Shown: positions 47,094 to 60,619, counted from the stretch's first letter. The stretch: DNA of 64,000 nt from Salvia splendens (GCF_004379255.2 NC_056052.1:1736001-1800000); one strand, 5' to 3'. Notes: generated by a model from the sequence alone, not told the origin. Translations and numbers: made by a program.

Positions 47094-49719
47094 TTTTCCT
47101 CAAACTAACAACACAAGATTCACATTTTCAGCTCCCACCATTTTGCAAAACTGGATTCAACGCAAAGATTGAATCTTTCTCCCCTCCTCTATATCTGTGG
47201 CGATCTCAACCCAAAAAAAAGGAATTTTTTTTAGAAAAAACCCAAGTGGGTCGGCGGCAAAATGAATCTACCAATCAGGTAAGGAAGGGGGCGGTGAAAA
47301 AAATGAAACTAGCAGTTGTGAATTTACTGGTTGTTTTACTAGTGGGGGATGGTTTTTGAAAGTAACGAGCTTTTGTTTTCGGGAATTCACAATGCATCAC
47401 TCAATAAATAATTGCTTGAAGAATTTTGTACTATCAAACAAGATTGCCTTTGGCCATACTAAGTCTACCAAAGATTATTGTTTTCTAGCATGATGCCAGA
47501 TTGGAGCTTTGACCTATAAAAAGTAAAAGTAACTTTGTCCCTTAAATTTTATTGTATTTTTTCTCACTTACAAAATTTGTCACATTTTATCTTTTACTCT
47601 TTTTTTTATATTTTTTTTATAGTGGACCTCATATTTCACTAGTTCATTCCAACACACATTTTATTATAAAATTAATACTGCATAAAAAAGTGGGATCCAC
47701 TCTCCATTAACTTTTTTCAACTCACTTTCTATACATTTCTTAAAACTCATGTCCGGTCAAAATATGATAAAATTTAAGGGACGGAGGGACCGAGTATGAT
47801 ATTTTGGTACCTAGAGAAGTTTTGGTGCCCATGTGGAGTACATTATATATTGTGAATGTTTTTCAATCAAATCGATGTTGCTTATAAATAAACACGTAGA
47901 TGACCTCCGTTGAACTCATACACGGTGACCTCCACGTATGATTTTACGATTGCATATAATTGCAAACAAATTTAAACTTCAATACTTTCTTTTTTATTTT
48001 TAAAATTTGGAGATGAACTAAAAATCAAATTTCATTAATGTTTCAATCAATTTTGCCCTTGGTTTTATAAGTCAAAGTTGCAACCTCAGCTTCATGCTCT
48101 AACTAGTCATCTCATTTCAATCATCAAATTGATATAGACAAATATGATTGTTCAGTTGTTCAAAACTCGATCAAGATAGGATTTAACAAACTAACCGTAG
48201 GCAAAAAAAGAAGAAATTATATCGTTTAATTTGCAAATTGTGTAACCCTTCTCATCTCATAGAGCTCTTTGTTCATCTTTATATCATGCCAATTTGTCTG
48301 AAAAATCCTGAGAAGGTATGTGATTCAATCAATTTAAGACAGAGGGAGTAACAGATATAATCACATTATAAACTTTTCAAAATTCATAGCAAAAGCATCT
48401 AAGTATTAAGGTGATTTATGAAAAAAAACAAATTTTAAAGTAGTAGTGTTCCATATGAAATATAACACTCAACTTTAGTGTAAAGAGGCTAAAATAATTA
48501 AAGAAGGTTGTGTTCGTATTTATCGGACTACGGCAAATCATTAAGACAGTATACAATTTTATTTTTGTGAATTGTTCTTAAATCCACTATGGTGCCCACA
48601 TAAGAACACGCTAGTGAAACGAGTGGTGGGCCACGATGGTGCTTATAATAAGACACGACAATGGCCCGTGATTGTGCCCGCCATGGGGCACAAACAATCT
48701 CTCACCAATTTTAATAAAGACTATTCATCGTGCTATAGGTTACGCTTATGCTTATATTGTCTTTTTCCATTCAAACTAAAGTTTTTGTTATTTAGGGATC
48801 ATAGTCCATAAAATCACACACCTTGCATCGAAATTTGATATTTTCTACGAATTTAAAATTTAGTTGCTAATATTATGAACTTATGCTTTATACTATCAAA
48901 TTTTGCGTGAGTTCAATTTCATCCTTAGTTTGACGTGGTATGTCAGATTTTGTTGATGGATAAATTGGTCAATATAAGTACCATCGTCACATTTATAAGG
49001 TGTAAACGACATCGTTTTGTGCGTAATTTAAGTTTAAAATTTTCTCTCAAATTTTGTCGGAATTTCTAGTTGTGGAAAATTCACCACATTACTTAATTTC
49101 ATGAATTTTGCATCCAAATTTAAGTTCATTAAGAAATACTATCAAATTTTGGTTGGTTTATGATTCTTTTGGTTTATGATTCTTTTTATTATCTCTTGTT
49201 TGCCACAAAATATAGGAAATTGTTATTTTTGCACACATGTAATTGAAAAATTTTCAATTTATAAAACTAAATTCGCAGAAACCAAATAACAAGAGTAGTG
49301 AGTACGAAGAAGAACCACTGTCCAAGCCATCTGCCGTCTCTTTTGGTGCGTCATTCATCAATTGCTCTACCTCTCTTAGCTTTCGATGTTCGCTGTTTAT
49401 TTATATATTGTTCTTGCGTCGATTTTATTGCTAGTATTCTGAAATCTGTCGCAGTTAATTCTATGAAATTAGAGTTTTTATTTTATTCTCTCAAATGTAA
49501 ATCGAAATTCCAATCTTTGTCAATAAAAAGCTAATTTGTAAATACTCTTGCACAATGACTAGGTTGAAGTTGTAGATATGCGAAATTATACATTTTTTGA
49601 TAGCTATTTGTGATATTCAGTAATAATTATACAAACTTATGGCTAATTGATTAACTTGAAGTATTCAATTATTTGAAGCTTATTCAGAGGATTGAGCAGA
49701 ATCAGCAAGCAGGAAAAGA
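47094..49719. other. Spacer between divergent PBL17-like and prefoldin genes
   Basis: Holds the promoters of both genes, a degenerate MITE (47534-47794) and AT-rich sequence. The prefoldin leader probably includes an exon near 49290-49345 and a 5' UTR intron ending at 49700 or earlier (TATTCAG at 49680-49686). No other gene is supported. Confidence 0.5.
47534..47794. mobile_element. Degenerate Stowaway-type MITE
   Basis: GTCCCTTAAATTTTAT at 47537-47552 is the exact inverse of ATAAAATTTAAGGGAC at 47767-47782. The right end continues GGAGGGACCGAGTA like Stowaway termini; the left end is eroded. About 260 bp, no ORF. Confidence 0.7.
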
Positions 49720-52430
49720 ATGGCAGATGAAGCAGTCAGAAGTGTAAGCAATTAAACCCTAACTTTTTTGGCAAAAGATGTTTACTTGTGTTAATGTTGC
49801 TTTGGATTTAGGCATTTATGGAAATTCAAGGTCGGATGATTGAGACTACTGGGAAGTTGAAGCAGGTTAGTTCATGAGTGATTTTAATTGATTTTCTTTG
49901 GAATAAAGAAAAAATGCTATAAATTTGTTCTCTTTCTGGAATTTTTTATTCAGGTCCAAAATCAGATGCGAAATAAAGAAACGGAAAAGAAGAGGGCTTA
50001 CTTGACTTTGGAGGAACTTAAGCTGCTATCGGATGATACAAATACATACAAATCTATCGGCAGAACGTTAGTTTTTTAAATGAACGTTATGTTATTTGCA
50101 GTTTGGTTAATATATGCCATCATATGTTATGTAGTTGTAACATTGTGTGGCTCTGAATATGATTGCAAGTAACACTTAAAAAATGGGCAGGTTTGTGTTG
50201 GAGCCAAAATCAGCTTTGATGGAAGAACAAGAAGGAAAGCTTAAGGATAGTGAGGCTGCTATTTCCTCTTTGCAGGTATGATTAAACTTGTGACTTTGGA
50301 CATGTGGAATTTTAGCTTTTGGGAGTTGCGATGATTTGTATTTCAAGCTAGATAGCTGCTGTGTTATTATTGATATTATTCTTCAAGTATGATACTAGTT
50401 GCACATGTGGATATTGAGTAAGATCACCCTAACCCAGTAGAGGTCTGTAGTGTTTGATTTATTATTGATGCAGTCTAGTTGCTTTGTGATAAGTTATTCT
50501 GAACCTAGAAGTGTCAAATTGATTACTGGAGGTCAAACTAATACATGTTGATTCTATCCATGTTCGCTTTATATATAGTGGGTCGCATATGGGACATTTG
50601 AGTAAATGATGTGAATGCAAAGAATCTACCTTCACCACTTGAAAGTGATATGATTCATGTTGCAATGCTTGAAATGGGTTTAAGATTCCACAATATTCTA
50701 AATGGCATAGATATTGCTAGGGGAAGGGGGTGAAGGTTATTGTTAGGTATTAATGTCTGCAAAAAGAAGAAGGTTGAAAGCTTTTGCTGGATAATCATAT
50801 CTTGGAAAAAGGGTGAAAAGCTTTTGCTAAAGCTATAAGATAGCAAGGAAATTGAGTTGCAATTGGTTTCAAGTCTTGTGACCTCATCTGCTAATTGTTC
50901 AATTTGTAGCAAGAAGTGTTACTCTGGTTCATAAATTATACTCCCTCCGTCCCAGACTAAGTGATGTATTTTCCTTTTTTAGATGTCCCATAGAGTGGGA
51001 CGGAGGGAGTATCACATAGTACCACATTTTATGCAAGGTTAGCGAGAGTAACTGAAACTAAGATTTAACAGCTGCTTTCATATGGAAAATTCCAAGTTGT
51101 AGTTCGTTATGAATAAATGTAACAAATGTCTGATTTTAGTTTTCAAAGATTAGTACTAATGCTGAAGAATCATAGTCCATTTCAAATTAGTTGGAGATGC
51201 AACTTCTACAAATATTTGGCTAGTAAATGCCACTGTAAATATAAATATGCCAAGTGTTTATGTTTTAGGACATGCGTTTCTTTATCACTATTATGCCTAT
51301 AAATTCAGGATGTTTAGGATTTATTTTTGTCCAGATATTGTAATTAATAATATACTAGAAAGAATTTCAAAGAATTTAAAGACTATGTAAAAAAGGAAAT
51401 AATATATTAGTTGGAAAAATTGTATTTTGTGAAGCAAGTTGGAAACAGTGGGAAGATAATCTACAATAAGGTATACTACTATATATATTTCATATGTTAT
51501 TCTCACATTATGGTATTTACTGTCCAAGGAAAAACATAAAACTATTATAGACTGGAAATTGTTGGGTGGTAAAAGAGAACTAAGTTATTTTTGTCTAAGA
51601 AAAAAAAATTCTGGATGTCAAACCACTTGTGGAATTTATCGTCTCCATTAACTTAGCATTCTTTGGCCTAGTGGAGGGAACAGATGAGGATGGGTTGGTC
51701 TCAGGGTTGGAGAATTCCAGCATTGATTAGCAGCAGTGCAGTCTTTGACTGAAATCCTTTTCTTCGCTGAAGTGGGCAATTGGATTTTTTGACCTCGCTT
51801 CTCCAAATTTTGAGACTACCGAAGCTTCTGTAACCTGCACTGTGGTGGTAGTGGTGTCTGTGCCTCTGCTTCTCCACACTAGGTTAACGAGGAATTTAGT
51901 ACTCTGCCACGACCGCATAAGGCTCTGTAATAGGAGTGGGTTTAAGTTTTCTCTCATGAAGGGACTCGTAACAGGCTATGTGACGCTGAATCTAAGGAGA
52001 TCAAGACGAAAATAACCACTGCAGAAGTCCTTCCATATTCTAATTAGCAAACACGATTAGCTCATCGAGTATAAATTGGTTCTAAACTGTGTTGGGACTT
52101 GGAAGAGGAAACTGAGAATAGTACTAATATGTTATGAAATATGAAAGCTGTATACTGCATGATGTACGAGGCGATCTTATCATATGCGTTTGAAAGCTTG
52201 TTTTTCTCATGTTATGCTTAATAAACACCATGAGAATCCATGTCTCTTCATATGATCTGTGAAAACTCTTCTCCTAGACTTAGTAAAGAATCTAATACAC
52301 CACTGTTCTCATTTGACAGACCTCGAAGGAGTACTTAGAAAAGCAGATGGCTGAGATCGAGACGAACCTAAGGGAGCTTCTGCAACAAGATCCTGCTCTT
52401 GCTCGTCAGATAATGTCTATGTCCATGTAA
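49720..52430 (+). CDS. PFD1: Prefoldin subunit 1
   Basis: Beta-type subunit of the hexameric cytosolic co-chaperone prefoldin, which hands nascent actin and tubulin to the CCT chaperonin. Exons: 49720-49743, 49812-49865, 49954-50066, 50191-50275, 52320-52430; 387 nt, 128 aa, the usual length. The start MADEAVRSAFMEIQGRM opens the first coiled-coil helix. The middle (YLTLEELKLLSDDTNTYKSIGRTFVLEP) is the beta-hairpin core shared by beta prefoldins, followed by the second helix (TSKEYLEKQMAEIETNLREL). Frame is continuous over all four introns. The last intron is 2.0 kb and holds a 69-bp MITE. Confidence 0.92.
50941..51009. mobile_element. Minimal 69-bp Stowaway-type MITE in PFD1 intron 4
   Basis: CTCCCTCCGTCCCA and its exact inverse TGGGACGGAGGGAG flank only about 41 bp of interior. 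TA lies on both sides (50939-50940 and 51010-51011). The terminal repeats are perfect over 14 bp. This is far below the usual 150-300 bp. Confidence 0.8.
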
Positions 52431-55400
52431 TGATGCAAGTCTGGCTTGCTCGAATTCTTAAGCCTTGTAGCAGATTTTCGACTTCGCTAAGCAGTAATCT
52501 TGACCATAACTATATTTTTTCGCCACTCTTGTTTACTCCCCTTGGCGCGTGGGCGTTGTAATAATGTCCAGCTCCTGGTATACTTACATTTGGGGAATAG
52601 ATTGCAAAGCTACGTTGTCTTTTTATTTGCTGAAGAATTGCTGTCATCATCATTTTCATTTTGTTGGTGAATTTCTATTTTCATTTTATTTGAACACAGG
52701 GAAGGTTCAGTGCCACCACGACTCCAATTTTCAGCTGCTACATTAGCATTTTAAATTTCACCCATAAAACCAACAATCCTACCATAAAATATTTTTTCAC
52801 TTTTTTCAGTTCATCATTTTTTAATTATATTCCAATTTTATAAATTTATTTGAATTTTAATATTTATGATTCCAAAATTGAAAACTACTTTAGTGAATAC
52901 TAATTTTGATTATTAATTTTAGACACTACAAGTTTTGAGAACCAAACAAATTTAATCCAAAAAAATTGTCCATGGATTTTACTTTGTAATGGTACAAACT
53001 ATCGATTTTAAGCTTTTCGAAGTTAAATTACTAAATTCCATACTAATTTTAATCGTAGACATTATATAAATTAAAAAAATTATCTTCAATTCACCAATAA
53101 AAAGATGAAGAAAAAGGAAAATGAAAGGAATAATCTAAAGAAAAGGAAAAAGACATGGAAAAATGGTGCGACCACAACGTCCTCTCCGATAACCCATCCG
53201 ATCACCCGCTCATCGCCACACCTTCTGCCCCTTTCGCGGCCGTCCCCGCCCTGAAAAAAAAATTATTGACTATAAATTATATTTAGAAGGAAGTCGTCCA
53301 TATGCTCTAATTCCATGTTTTTTTGGCTGAGAAATTTTGTAAGAACTTAAAATTCTTGTCATTAATTTTGAATACGTCTAGTAATTCTATGGTAAACTTT
53401 TCCTTAGGTTATAACAGAATTACAAAAATTTACTCAATTCTTCAGAAAGTTAGTATGGATTGCTATAAGAAAACTATTTTTGCTGATGAGAATGTTATTT
53501 GAAATTCTTCAGAAATTCTCTTTCCAAATAACTCAAATCAATTAAACAGATATGTTAATGATGCGAGACAATTTTGGCACCCCATAGGCTATAAATGATG
53601 CGACACACATTTAGGTATAAGATTTGAATTTTTTTAGTGCTATCTAGCCACACTTATTAAATAGATCAGATTAATATATGTTGTTTGTTATATATATATA
53701 GTTGAACATTATCATTGGTTTGGAGAAATTGGTCCACTTAATATCCACATATATATATTTATTTAAAACAATTACGAGCTGAATTTCATTAATTTATTTC
53801 ATTAGTGGAATTCAAATGATAGAATAGCTTTGTGAATATCATATTTCTCTTCTTAACCTAAAAATAAAACTGATATTTATAGTAAAATAGTACTATTAAA
53901 TATTTGTATCATTAGAAGGAAGCTAAAACATTACTATAAAACAATAATATTTTTTTGTATACTTTTTGCATCCAAAATGATCATAGATAACAATTACAAA
54001 TAGTTTTTTATATGTTAAAAAATATACTTATTAATAGCTTGATTTATCTTCCCAACACACTGAAATTCTACGCATAATATGGACAAATTAATTTATATTT
54101 AAATAATAAATTTAATACATATTATATATTAATATCTTCTGTTATTAATAAATTCTCTTTCTTGACTCCCTTTTTATGTGATTTTTCGAAAGAAATACGA
54201 ACTGACGGGGATACCAACTTTTATATATTTAATTTATTTGGACCCTAACAATAACCTACCTTTTCATGCAATCGTACCATAATAAAATTCTTGATTTATA
54301 TATAATTTTGATACATGTCATAATATAAATTGGGCAGCCAACATAGAAAAAGCTGTGATCCAAGTGAGAATTATGATGGTGGGTTCACATCCACCTATAT
54401 TGTGAGTCATATTTGACACTATTTTCAAATAGATATTAATGATGGTCGTCTCTGTCTATATTCAACACGAAATGGACATTGTGACAATTGACTGTAATTC
54501 TTATCGGTCATGTTTGGCCGCCTCCGTTATAAATAAATTATTAATCAAGAAAGTATATAATTTAAAATAATAATAGTAACAAATAAGATATGTTGAAAAT
54601 TAATAAATCTCAATTTAATTTAACTGGGATCGATGAATCATGATTGATGTATATTCTTATACAAAGAATTATGTTAGTACTACATTATAAATCAATCATA
54701 TGCATCATCTACTGACCTACTACATGTTTAACTATAATGTAGAAAGAGTTGAACAAATATACACACAGATTATCATAGAAATTAAAAAATGTCTTTGCTT
54801 ATTAAGAATTCGAACCTTGATACTGCATTCATCCAACAAATGTATCCATGGATAGTAAATCTTCGTGATTGAAAAAATTAGGTTAGGTGTCTATTGGCAA
54901 TTTGGCATAATACTTGGTATATATTCTCATTTGAACTATACCCGATTTATACACATTTAATCTATTATAATAAGACATGAAATAAACATTAACCAATTTT
55001 GAACAAAAAGTGGCATGCTTATGAAAGCCATAGTGTTTGAAAGTCTTTAGCCATCAAAGTAGAATAAATTTAACTGAAATACGACCTACCACACTTGACT
55101 TCCTAAAGTAAAGTCAGCTGCTCTATTTTTTCCTATTTTATTTTGTCCTTTTCCATTATTTGAAACTAATAATTCTTGTAAATGCCATTTTGTTCACATG
55201 GTGATAAGGAAAACTCAAACAGAAGAAAACCCATGCAGAAATCTCAAGCCTGAGTTTATATTTTCAACTTAATTTGATAGTGAAATACAGAATAATAAAA
55301 TAATGACAAAGATAGAATGTCATTTTCTTGGATGTATATATCCTTTCTTAATTAAGACAAAGAAAATTGTACAAAAGATATAAATAGTATGAAAATTGTG

Positions 55401-56035
55401 TATTAGTTCTATTGTAAAAGTAAAATTAAAAGCTATTATGGATGTTTAATTTCTTCTTTACCTAATTATGTTGACGTCTAGTACTACATACTTATGACAA
55501 GTGTCTATAGATATTAATAATCAACAACAAAATCAGCTCATCATAAATTTTTTAACATGATTTGCACCATCTTAATTAATTAGAATATACGGCAAAATTG
55601 CAACATCGGCCGTCCCTACATTTTCTTTTGATTATTTATGTTCATTACATTTTGAGTTTATAAACTTTATGATTATGCATTTTTCGGTTATCAAATACAA
55701 CTATATTATAGTAGTAATAAATTAGAAATCTAATAAACTAAAAATTCCATCTGTCAATAAAAATTGTTATCCTAATATTTTTTTATAAAAGAATGCTCAA
55801 ACTATCAAAGAGAAAGAATAGATCATGACAGTCAACAAGGATACGCCATACTACAAAGAACAAACCAAATGCAATGCTAGAAAAAAAAACACATAATAAA
55901 TCCCACTTACTATGATTGTGCAGCACATGTACTAATTTTGATGACGTGGGATGCATATAATTATTAGTTAGATAATTGCCCTCCTCATAAATTAACATGT
56001 CTATTACTCCATGTGGTCATGTGGAGTGGGGGCTC
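52431..56035. other. AT-rich intergenic region, no gene seen
   Basis: Starts with the PFD1 3' UTR. The rest is very AT-rich with many short simple repeats, and I see no supported ORF, RNA gene or complete transposon. A GC-richer patch at 53160-53250 (ACCACAACGTCCTCTCC...) may be eroded coding or transposon sequence. Confidence 0.5.
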
Positions 56036-56038
56036 TTA

Positions 56039-56799
56039 GAGCATCCGTAATGGGGCGGACGATAGGCAGCCAGATGCCTCGGGCGCGCCATCGTCCGCCC
56101 ACTATGGGTGCGCGGATGCATCGTCCGCGGACGATACGCGGACGATAGGGCATCGTCCGCGCCATCGTCCGCCCACTGTGGGCGACGCGGACGATGGCAC
56201 GGACTATGCAACGTGTTTTTGTTTGTTTTTTTTTTTTAATTCTGAAAAATTTATTTATATAAATACCCCCTACCCCACCTTCATTTTTAACCTTTCCATT
56301 CACTTTTCCACACTCAAATTACACTATAAAATGGATTCCGGTGAATACCCAAGTCTTAATGGTCCTATGTTTGGGGGTGGTCCACGTTGGCCGGGGTACA
56401 GACCGTGACGAATATCGGTCGTTCGACTCCAACATGCAATGTCAGGACCCGGCCAAAGCCGAATACCTCCAGGGGATGATCGATGAGCTGCGCCGCAATT
56501 TGAGACTTTTGTAGAGTAGTCAACTTTTTTTTCATTTCTAACTCGTGTAAAACTTTTTTTAAATCAATGTAGGATTTGTCGTTTTTAATTAATCGTGGTA
56601 TTTTTAATTATTTTGCATTGACATATTTGAAAACATTTAAATTAATTAACAAAACAATAGTGAAACCTATACGGTGGCCTTTAGGGCAGCTTATAGGGCG
56701 CCCCACTGCAGGTGGAAGGATAAGAGGATAAAATGCTGATGTGGCGGTGCATAGGGCGGGCTTTAGGACGTCCCTTAGGGCGCCCTACTGCTAATGCTC
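56039..56799. mobile_element. Non-autonomous PIF/Harbinger-type element
   Basis: Ends GAGCATCCGTAATGGGGCG (left) and, inverted, GAGCATTAGCAGTAGGGCG (right). TTA target duplications lie at 56036-56038 and 56800-56802, all typical of Harbinger. The left 180 bp hold about eight copies of CGGACGAT in both orientations, probable transposase-binding subterminal repeats. The middle keeps a promoter and a fused gene remnant (56331-56514). At 761 bp it lacks a transposase and must be moved in trans. Confidence 0.75.
56331..56514 (+). pseudogene. Internally deleted, frameshifted gene remnant of the Harbinger element
   Basis: CTATAAA (56324-56330) directly precedes an ATG opening MDSGEYPSLNGPMFGGG, which stops at 56406-56408. 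One frame over, reading continues DEYRSFDSNMQ...IDELRRNL to TAG at 56512-56514. This looks like the start and end of one longer gene brought together by a large deletion plus a frame change. It may derive from the DNA-binding second ORF of PIF/Harbinger; that assignment is inferred. Confidence 0.5.
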
Positions 56800-56802
56800 T
56801 TA

Positions 56803-58293
56803 AACTGTCAAATGTAATTTGATATTTGTATAGAAATTATTAATTTTAGCCTCCCTAACTTAAATAATTTTTCTTAATGACTTTTATATTTTACCTTGAT
56901 TGTGTTGTGTATACCTGTAGTTACGAATTTTATTTTGGTTCACTAATTCAATTCACACCCCGACCATTATCTTTTCTCCTTCGACTTTGTGCATCAATCT
57001 CGTAAATATTGTTCTCCATTTATAAAAGAAAGGGCGAATGATTGATTTTGTCACATCGTTGAGAGAATTTTCATGAAAATATTCTACTACTACTATTTAG
57101 GTAATTATTATGTAGTATCGGTAGTTTGGTAGTTTCATTTTTGCGAGTAAAATGTCCCACGAAAAAAGTTTATGATTTAGACCTAAAAAGTTTCAGCAAT
57201 TAAAATATTGATAAGAAACCGAAATTATACGCCGATTGAATAATCGAATTATAATTTGGGTGATCAACATGTATTTTTGATAATTTGATCGCAATATTTT
57301 TGCATGACATTTTATTTAAACAATGGGTATTTTTTAAAAATGTCCCAAACGATGCTATTACCCTAAAAAGTGAATTGGAATCGAAGAGCCTAATTTTTGA
57401 ATAAAGAACTACTATAAATTATTGGAATTTATTTTCATAATTTGTAAGTTGTTTATAAACTCATTTTGGCAAAACACACTTGGCTGCCCAACCGATCTTG
57501 AATAGTGTAGTCAAAGTTGCGCACACAACAAATTTTTTAAAATTTGAACCAATTATTCTATATAACTATTTAGACAGACTGTTTTAAGCAATTTTTATTT
57601 CATTCGTACCATCCTTCCTTTGATGACCAAGTCCACCAAAGTACTGCAATTGCCACCCCCTTAATCTTCAACAATAATTGTTGCCATTTCATATTCAATA
57701 ATAAAACTAAACTTGGACTCATTCAGACCTTCTTTAATGTTTTTCACACTCCCAAAAGCAAATTAAAATATAGTACTCCCCTTCATACGCGTAAAGTATA
57801 GTGACATAAGCTTTAAAAAATATATTGCATGTGACACATTTTGAAGTGGAGCAAGGGGTCCATAAAGATCTTAGATTAAGTGGGTTTCTGATATTTTATT
57901 ACATCTTAGGTTCTAAAAATGGAAACAACATATTTTTAGTGAATATACGAGACTAATAATAAAATTATAGTTTAATATTGTCTGTAATTTTTCCAAGAGA
58001 CTTGAATGTAAACAGAAATCTGAGTTTATATCTCTATTTAAATCTTAATATTCAGAATATACTTGTCAATTTGATAATACACTAAACACTTATTTAGCGA
58101 CATCATCACTTAAAAAAGCATATGCGCCACATCGAAAATATGTACTCCCATGTAGTGAATATTTCGACGCGAGATAATTATAAATTATGCTAAATTTTAT
58201 AACTTTTTCAACTACTCACTCGTTCTGTCATTGATAATCTCAATTTAATATATTTGTTCATATGTGAATAATTGTCTCATTTGCTTTTTTAAG
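56803..58293. other. AT-rich spacer upstream of CYP716
   Basis: No supported gene. Short AT-rich sequence with scattered simple repeats; distal promoter of the P450 gene. Confidence 0.5.
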
Positions 58294-58606
58294 TATTCTC
58301 TCCGTCTGCCATTAGGTGTCCCATTTGAGTGAAAAAAGATGGTAGAATATGGGGTTTGCCTACCATTATAGTAAAAGTGAACCGAAATTTCTAACTAAGA
58401 ACGGACTAAAATCGTAAACCGAAACTTTTAATAGCCGAAAGAGGGAATACTATTTACTAGTACCTTTTGTAATGTATCCCACTCAAATTTTATTAATACT
58501 AATACGTATATATAAGTACGATCAACCATTTTCTACCCAATTTACATTACATTTCTTAAAATTGAGGCGAGTCAAACTATGTCCATTATTAGTGGACCGA
58601 CGGAGT
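58294..58606. mobile_element. Degenerate Stowaway-type MITE in the CYP716 promoter
   Basis: The left end TTCTCTCCGTCTGCCATTAG and the inverse of the right end (TACTCCGTCGGTCCACTAAT) are imperfect inverted repeats of the CTCCGTC type flanked by TA. It ends about 190 bp before the start codon. Confidence 0.55.
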
Positions 58607-58750
58607 AATTCTTAAAATCATAAGCCAAAAATAAAGCTTTATAGTACTTTCTTAATGATTTACCCATATATTGTTAAGAGTTTTATTTTGACTTTGAGCT
58701 ATTAGAACACCACTAACCCAATCACAACAAACCACAAATCACCCTCTCTC

Positions 58751-58758
58751 TATAAATA
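58751..58758 (+). promoter_or_regulatory. TATA box of the CYP716 gene
   Basis: TATAAATA lies 46 bp before the ATG at 58797, following a CT-rich stretch. Transcription would start near 58780, giving a very short leader. Confidence 0.7.
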
Positions 58759-58796
58759 CCCCAAACCATTAATTTCAACACACAACAAAAAAAACC

Positions 58797-60619
58797 ATGG
58801 AGCTCTACTACGCCTCCTTCCTCTGCCTCTTCGTCTCCACCGTCGTCCTCGCCCTGCACCTCCTCTTTTACAAGTCCAAACCCTCCTCCCCCTCCCTCCC
58901 CCCGGGCAAAACCGGCTGGCCATTCCTCGGCGAGAGCCTCGAGTTCCTCTCCACCGGCTGGAAGGGCCACCCGGAGAAGTTCATCTTCGACCGCATCGCC
59001 CGCTACTCCTCCCTCGTCTTCCGCACCCACCTCCTCGGCGAGCCCGCCGCCGTCCTCTGCGGCCCCTCCGGCAACAAATTCCTCTTCTCCAACGAGAACA
59101 AGCTCGTCCAAGCCTGGTGGCCCTCCTCCGTCGACAAAATCTTCCCCAACGACACCTCAAACCAAACCAGCTCGAAAGAGGAAGCCATCAAAATGCGCCG
59201 AATGCTCCCCACCTTCTTCAAGCCGGAAGCCCTCCACCGCTACGTCGGGATCATGGACCACGTCGCCCGCCGCCACTTCGCCGACGGATGGGAGAATCGC
59301 CAAAACGTCGTCGTTTTCCCCCTTTCCAAAAACTACACGTTCTGGCTCGCCTGCCGCCTTTTTCTCTCTATTGAAGACCCCGCGCAGGTGGAGAAGTTCG
59401 CGGAGCCGTTTAATTTGCTGGCGTCCGGGCTGATCTCGATCCCGATCGATCTGCCCGGGACGCCTTTCAATAAGGGGATCAAGGCGTCCGCTTATATAAG
59501 AAAGGAGCTCGTTGGTATTATAAAGCAGAGAAAGGCGGATCTTAGCGACGGAAAAGCGTCGCCAACGCAGGATATTTTGTCGCACATGTTGCTTACTAGC
59601 AATGAGGATGGGAAATTCATGCACGAGGCCGATATTGCGAATAAGATTCTCGGCTTGCTCATTGGCGGCCACGACACTGCTAGCTCCGCCTGTACTTTCG
59701 TCGTGAAGTACCTAGCCGAGCTTCCCGAGGTCTATGAAGGCGTCTATAGAGGTACAAAAATCATGTTTTGTGTCTCCAACTTTAAAAAAAATAAATATTT
59801 GTTGGTGATTCTTAGGTGGATTATTGTTTTTTTTTTTTAATTTGCAGAGCAAATGGAGATTGCGAAGACGAAGGCGGAGGGGGAGTTGTTGAACTGGGAG
59901 GACTTGCAGAAGATGAAGTACTCGTGGAACGTTGCGTGTGAAGTGCTGAGACTGGCGCCGCCTCTTCAGGGCGCGTTCAGGGAAGCGCTTGCAGATTTCA
60001 CGTTCAATGGTTTCTCCATTCCGAAGGGCTGGAAGGTAATTTCACAACACAACACAACACTTTGGATGTTAGATAATACTTAAAAACTTGGATCCAAACC
60101 CTAAATTGAAAGCTTATAGTAGCATTTAATCATGTTTTGTGATATTATATAAAGAGCACAAAATATGATTAATCTAAAAAAAAAAAATCACTTCAATTAA
60201 GTGGAAACATTTAATTTCATGCAAGAATACATTGAAAATTGAAACATTAAATATGATTAATTAATCATTTTTTTTAATCAGTTTATTTAATTTGTATACA
60301 TGTATTCTTGCAGTTATACTGGAGTGCAAACTCAACGCACAAGAACTCAGACTTCTTTCCAGAGCCCGAGAAGTTCGACCCGTCGAGGTTTGCGGGATCA
60401 GGTCCCGCCCCATACACGTTTGTGCCGTTCGGGGGTGGGCCGAGGATGTGCCCCGGGAAGGAGTATGCCCGATTGGAAATCCTAGTGTTCATGCACCACC
60501 TCGTCAAGAGATTCAAGTGGGAGAAAATGATTCCTGATGAGAAAATTGTGGTTGATCCAATGCCAATTCCGGCTAAGGGTCTTCCAATTCGACTCATCCC
60601 CCACGTTTCTCAAAATTAA
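58797..60619 (+). CDS. CYP716A: CYP716A-type cytochrome P450 (triterpene C-28 oxidase candidate)
   Basis: Haem monooxygenase of the endoplasmic reticulum. CYP716A members commonly oxidise C-28 of beta-amyrin, alpha-amyrin or lupeol to oleanolic, ursolic or betulinic acid; the substrate cannot be read from sequence. Exons 58797-59751, 59848-60035, 60314-60619; 482 aa, typical length. An N-terminal membrane anchor ([18 protein letters not shown]) is followed by the proline hinge ([18 protein letters not shown]), I-helix GGHDTAS, K-helix EVLR, FDPSRF, and the haem loop [13 protein letters not shown] with cysteine ligand. Exon 1 is GC-rich (many C-ending codons) compared with the AT-rich flanks. 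No other triterpene gene is visible in the window, so there is no sign of a biosynthetic cluster. Confidence 0.92.

Noticed and set aside
58722..59111. 129-codon minus-strand ORF rich in Gly and Glu
   Set aside because: Shadow of the GC-rich first exon of the CYP716 gene on the other strand.
58797..60619. Triterpene biosynthetic gene cluster
   Set aside because: Only one P450 is present; no oxidosqualene cyclase, glycosyltransferase or acyltransferase is found in the window.
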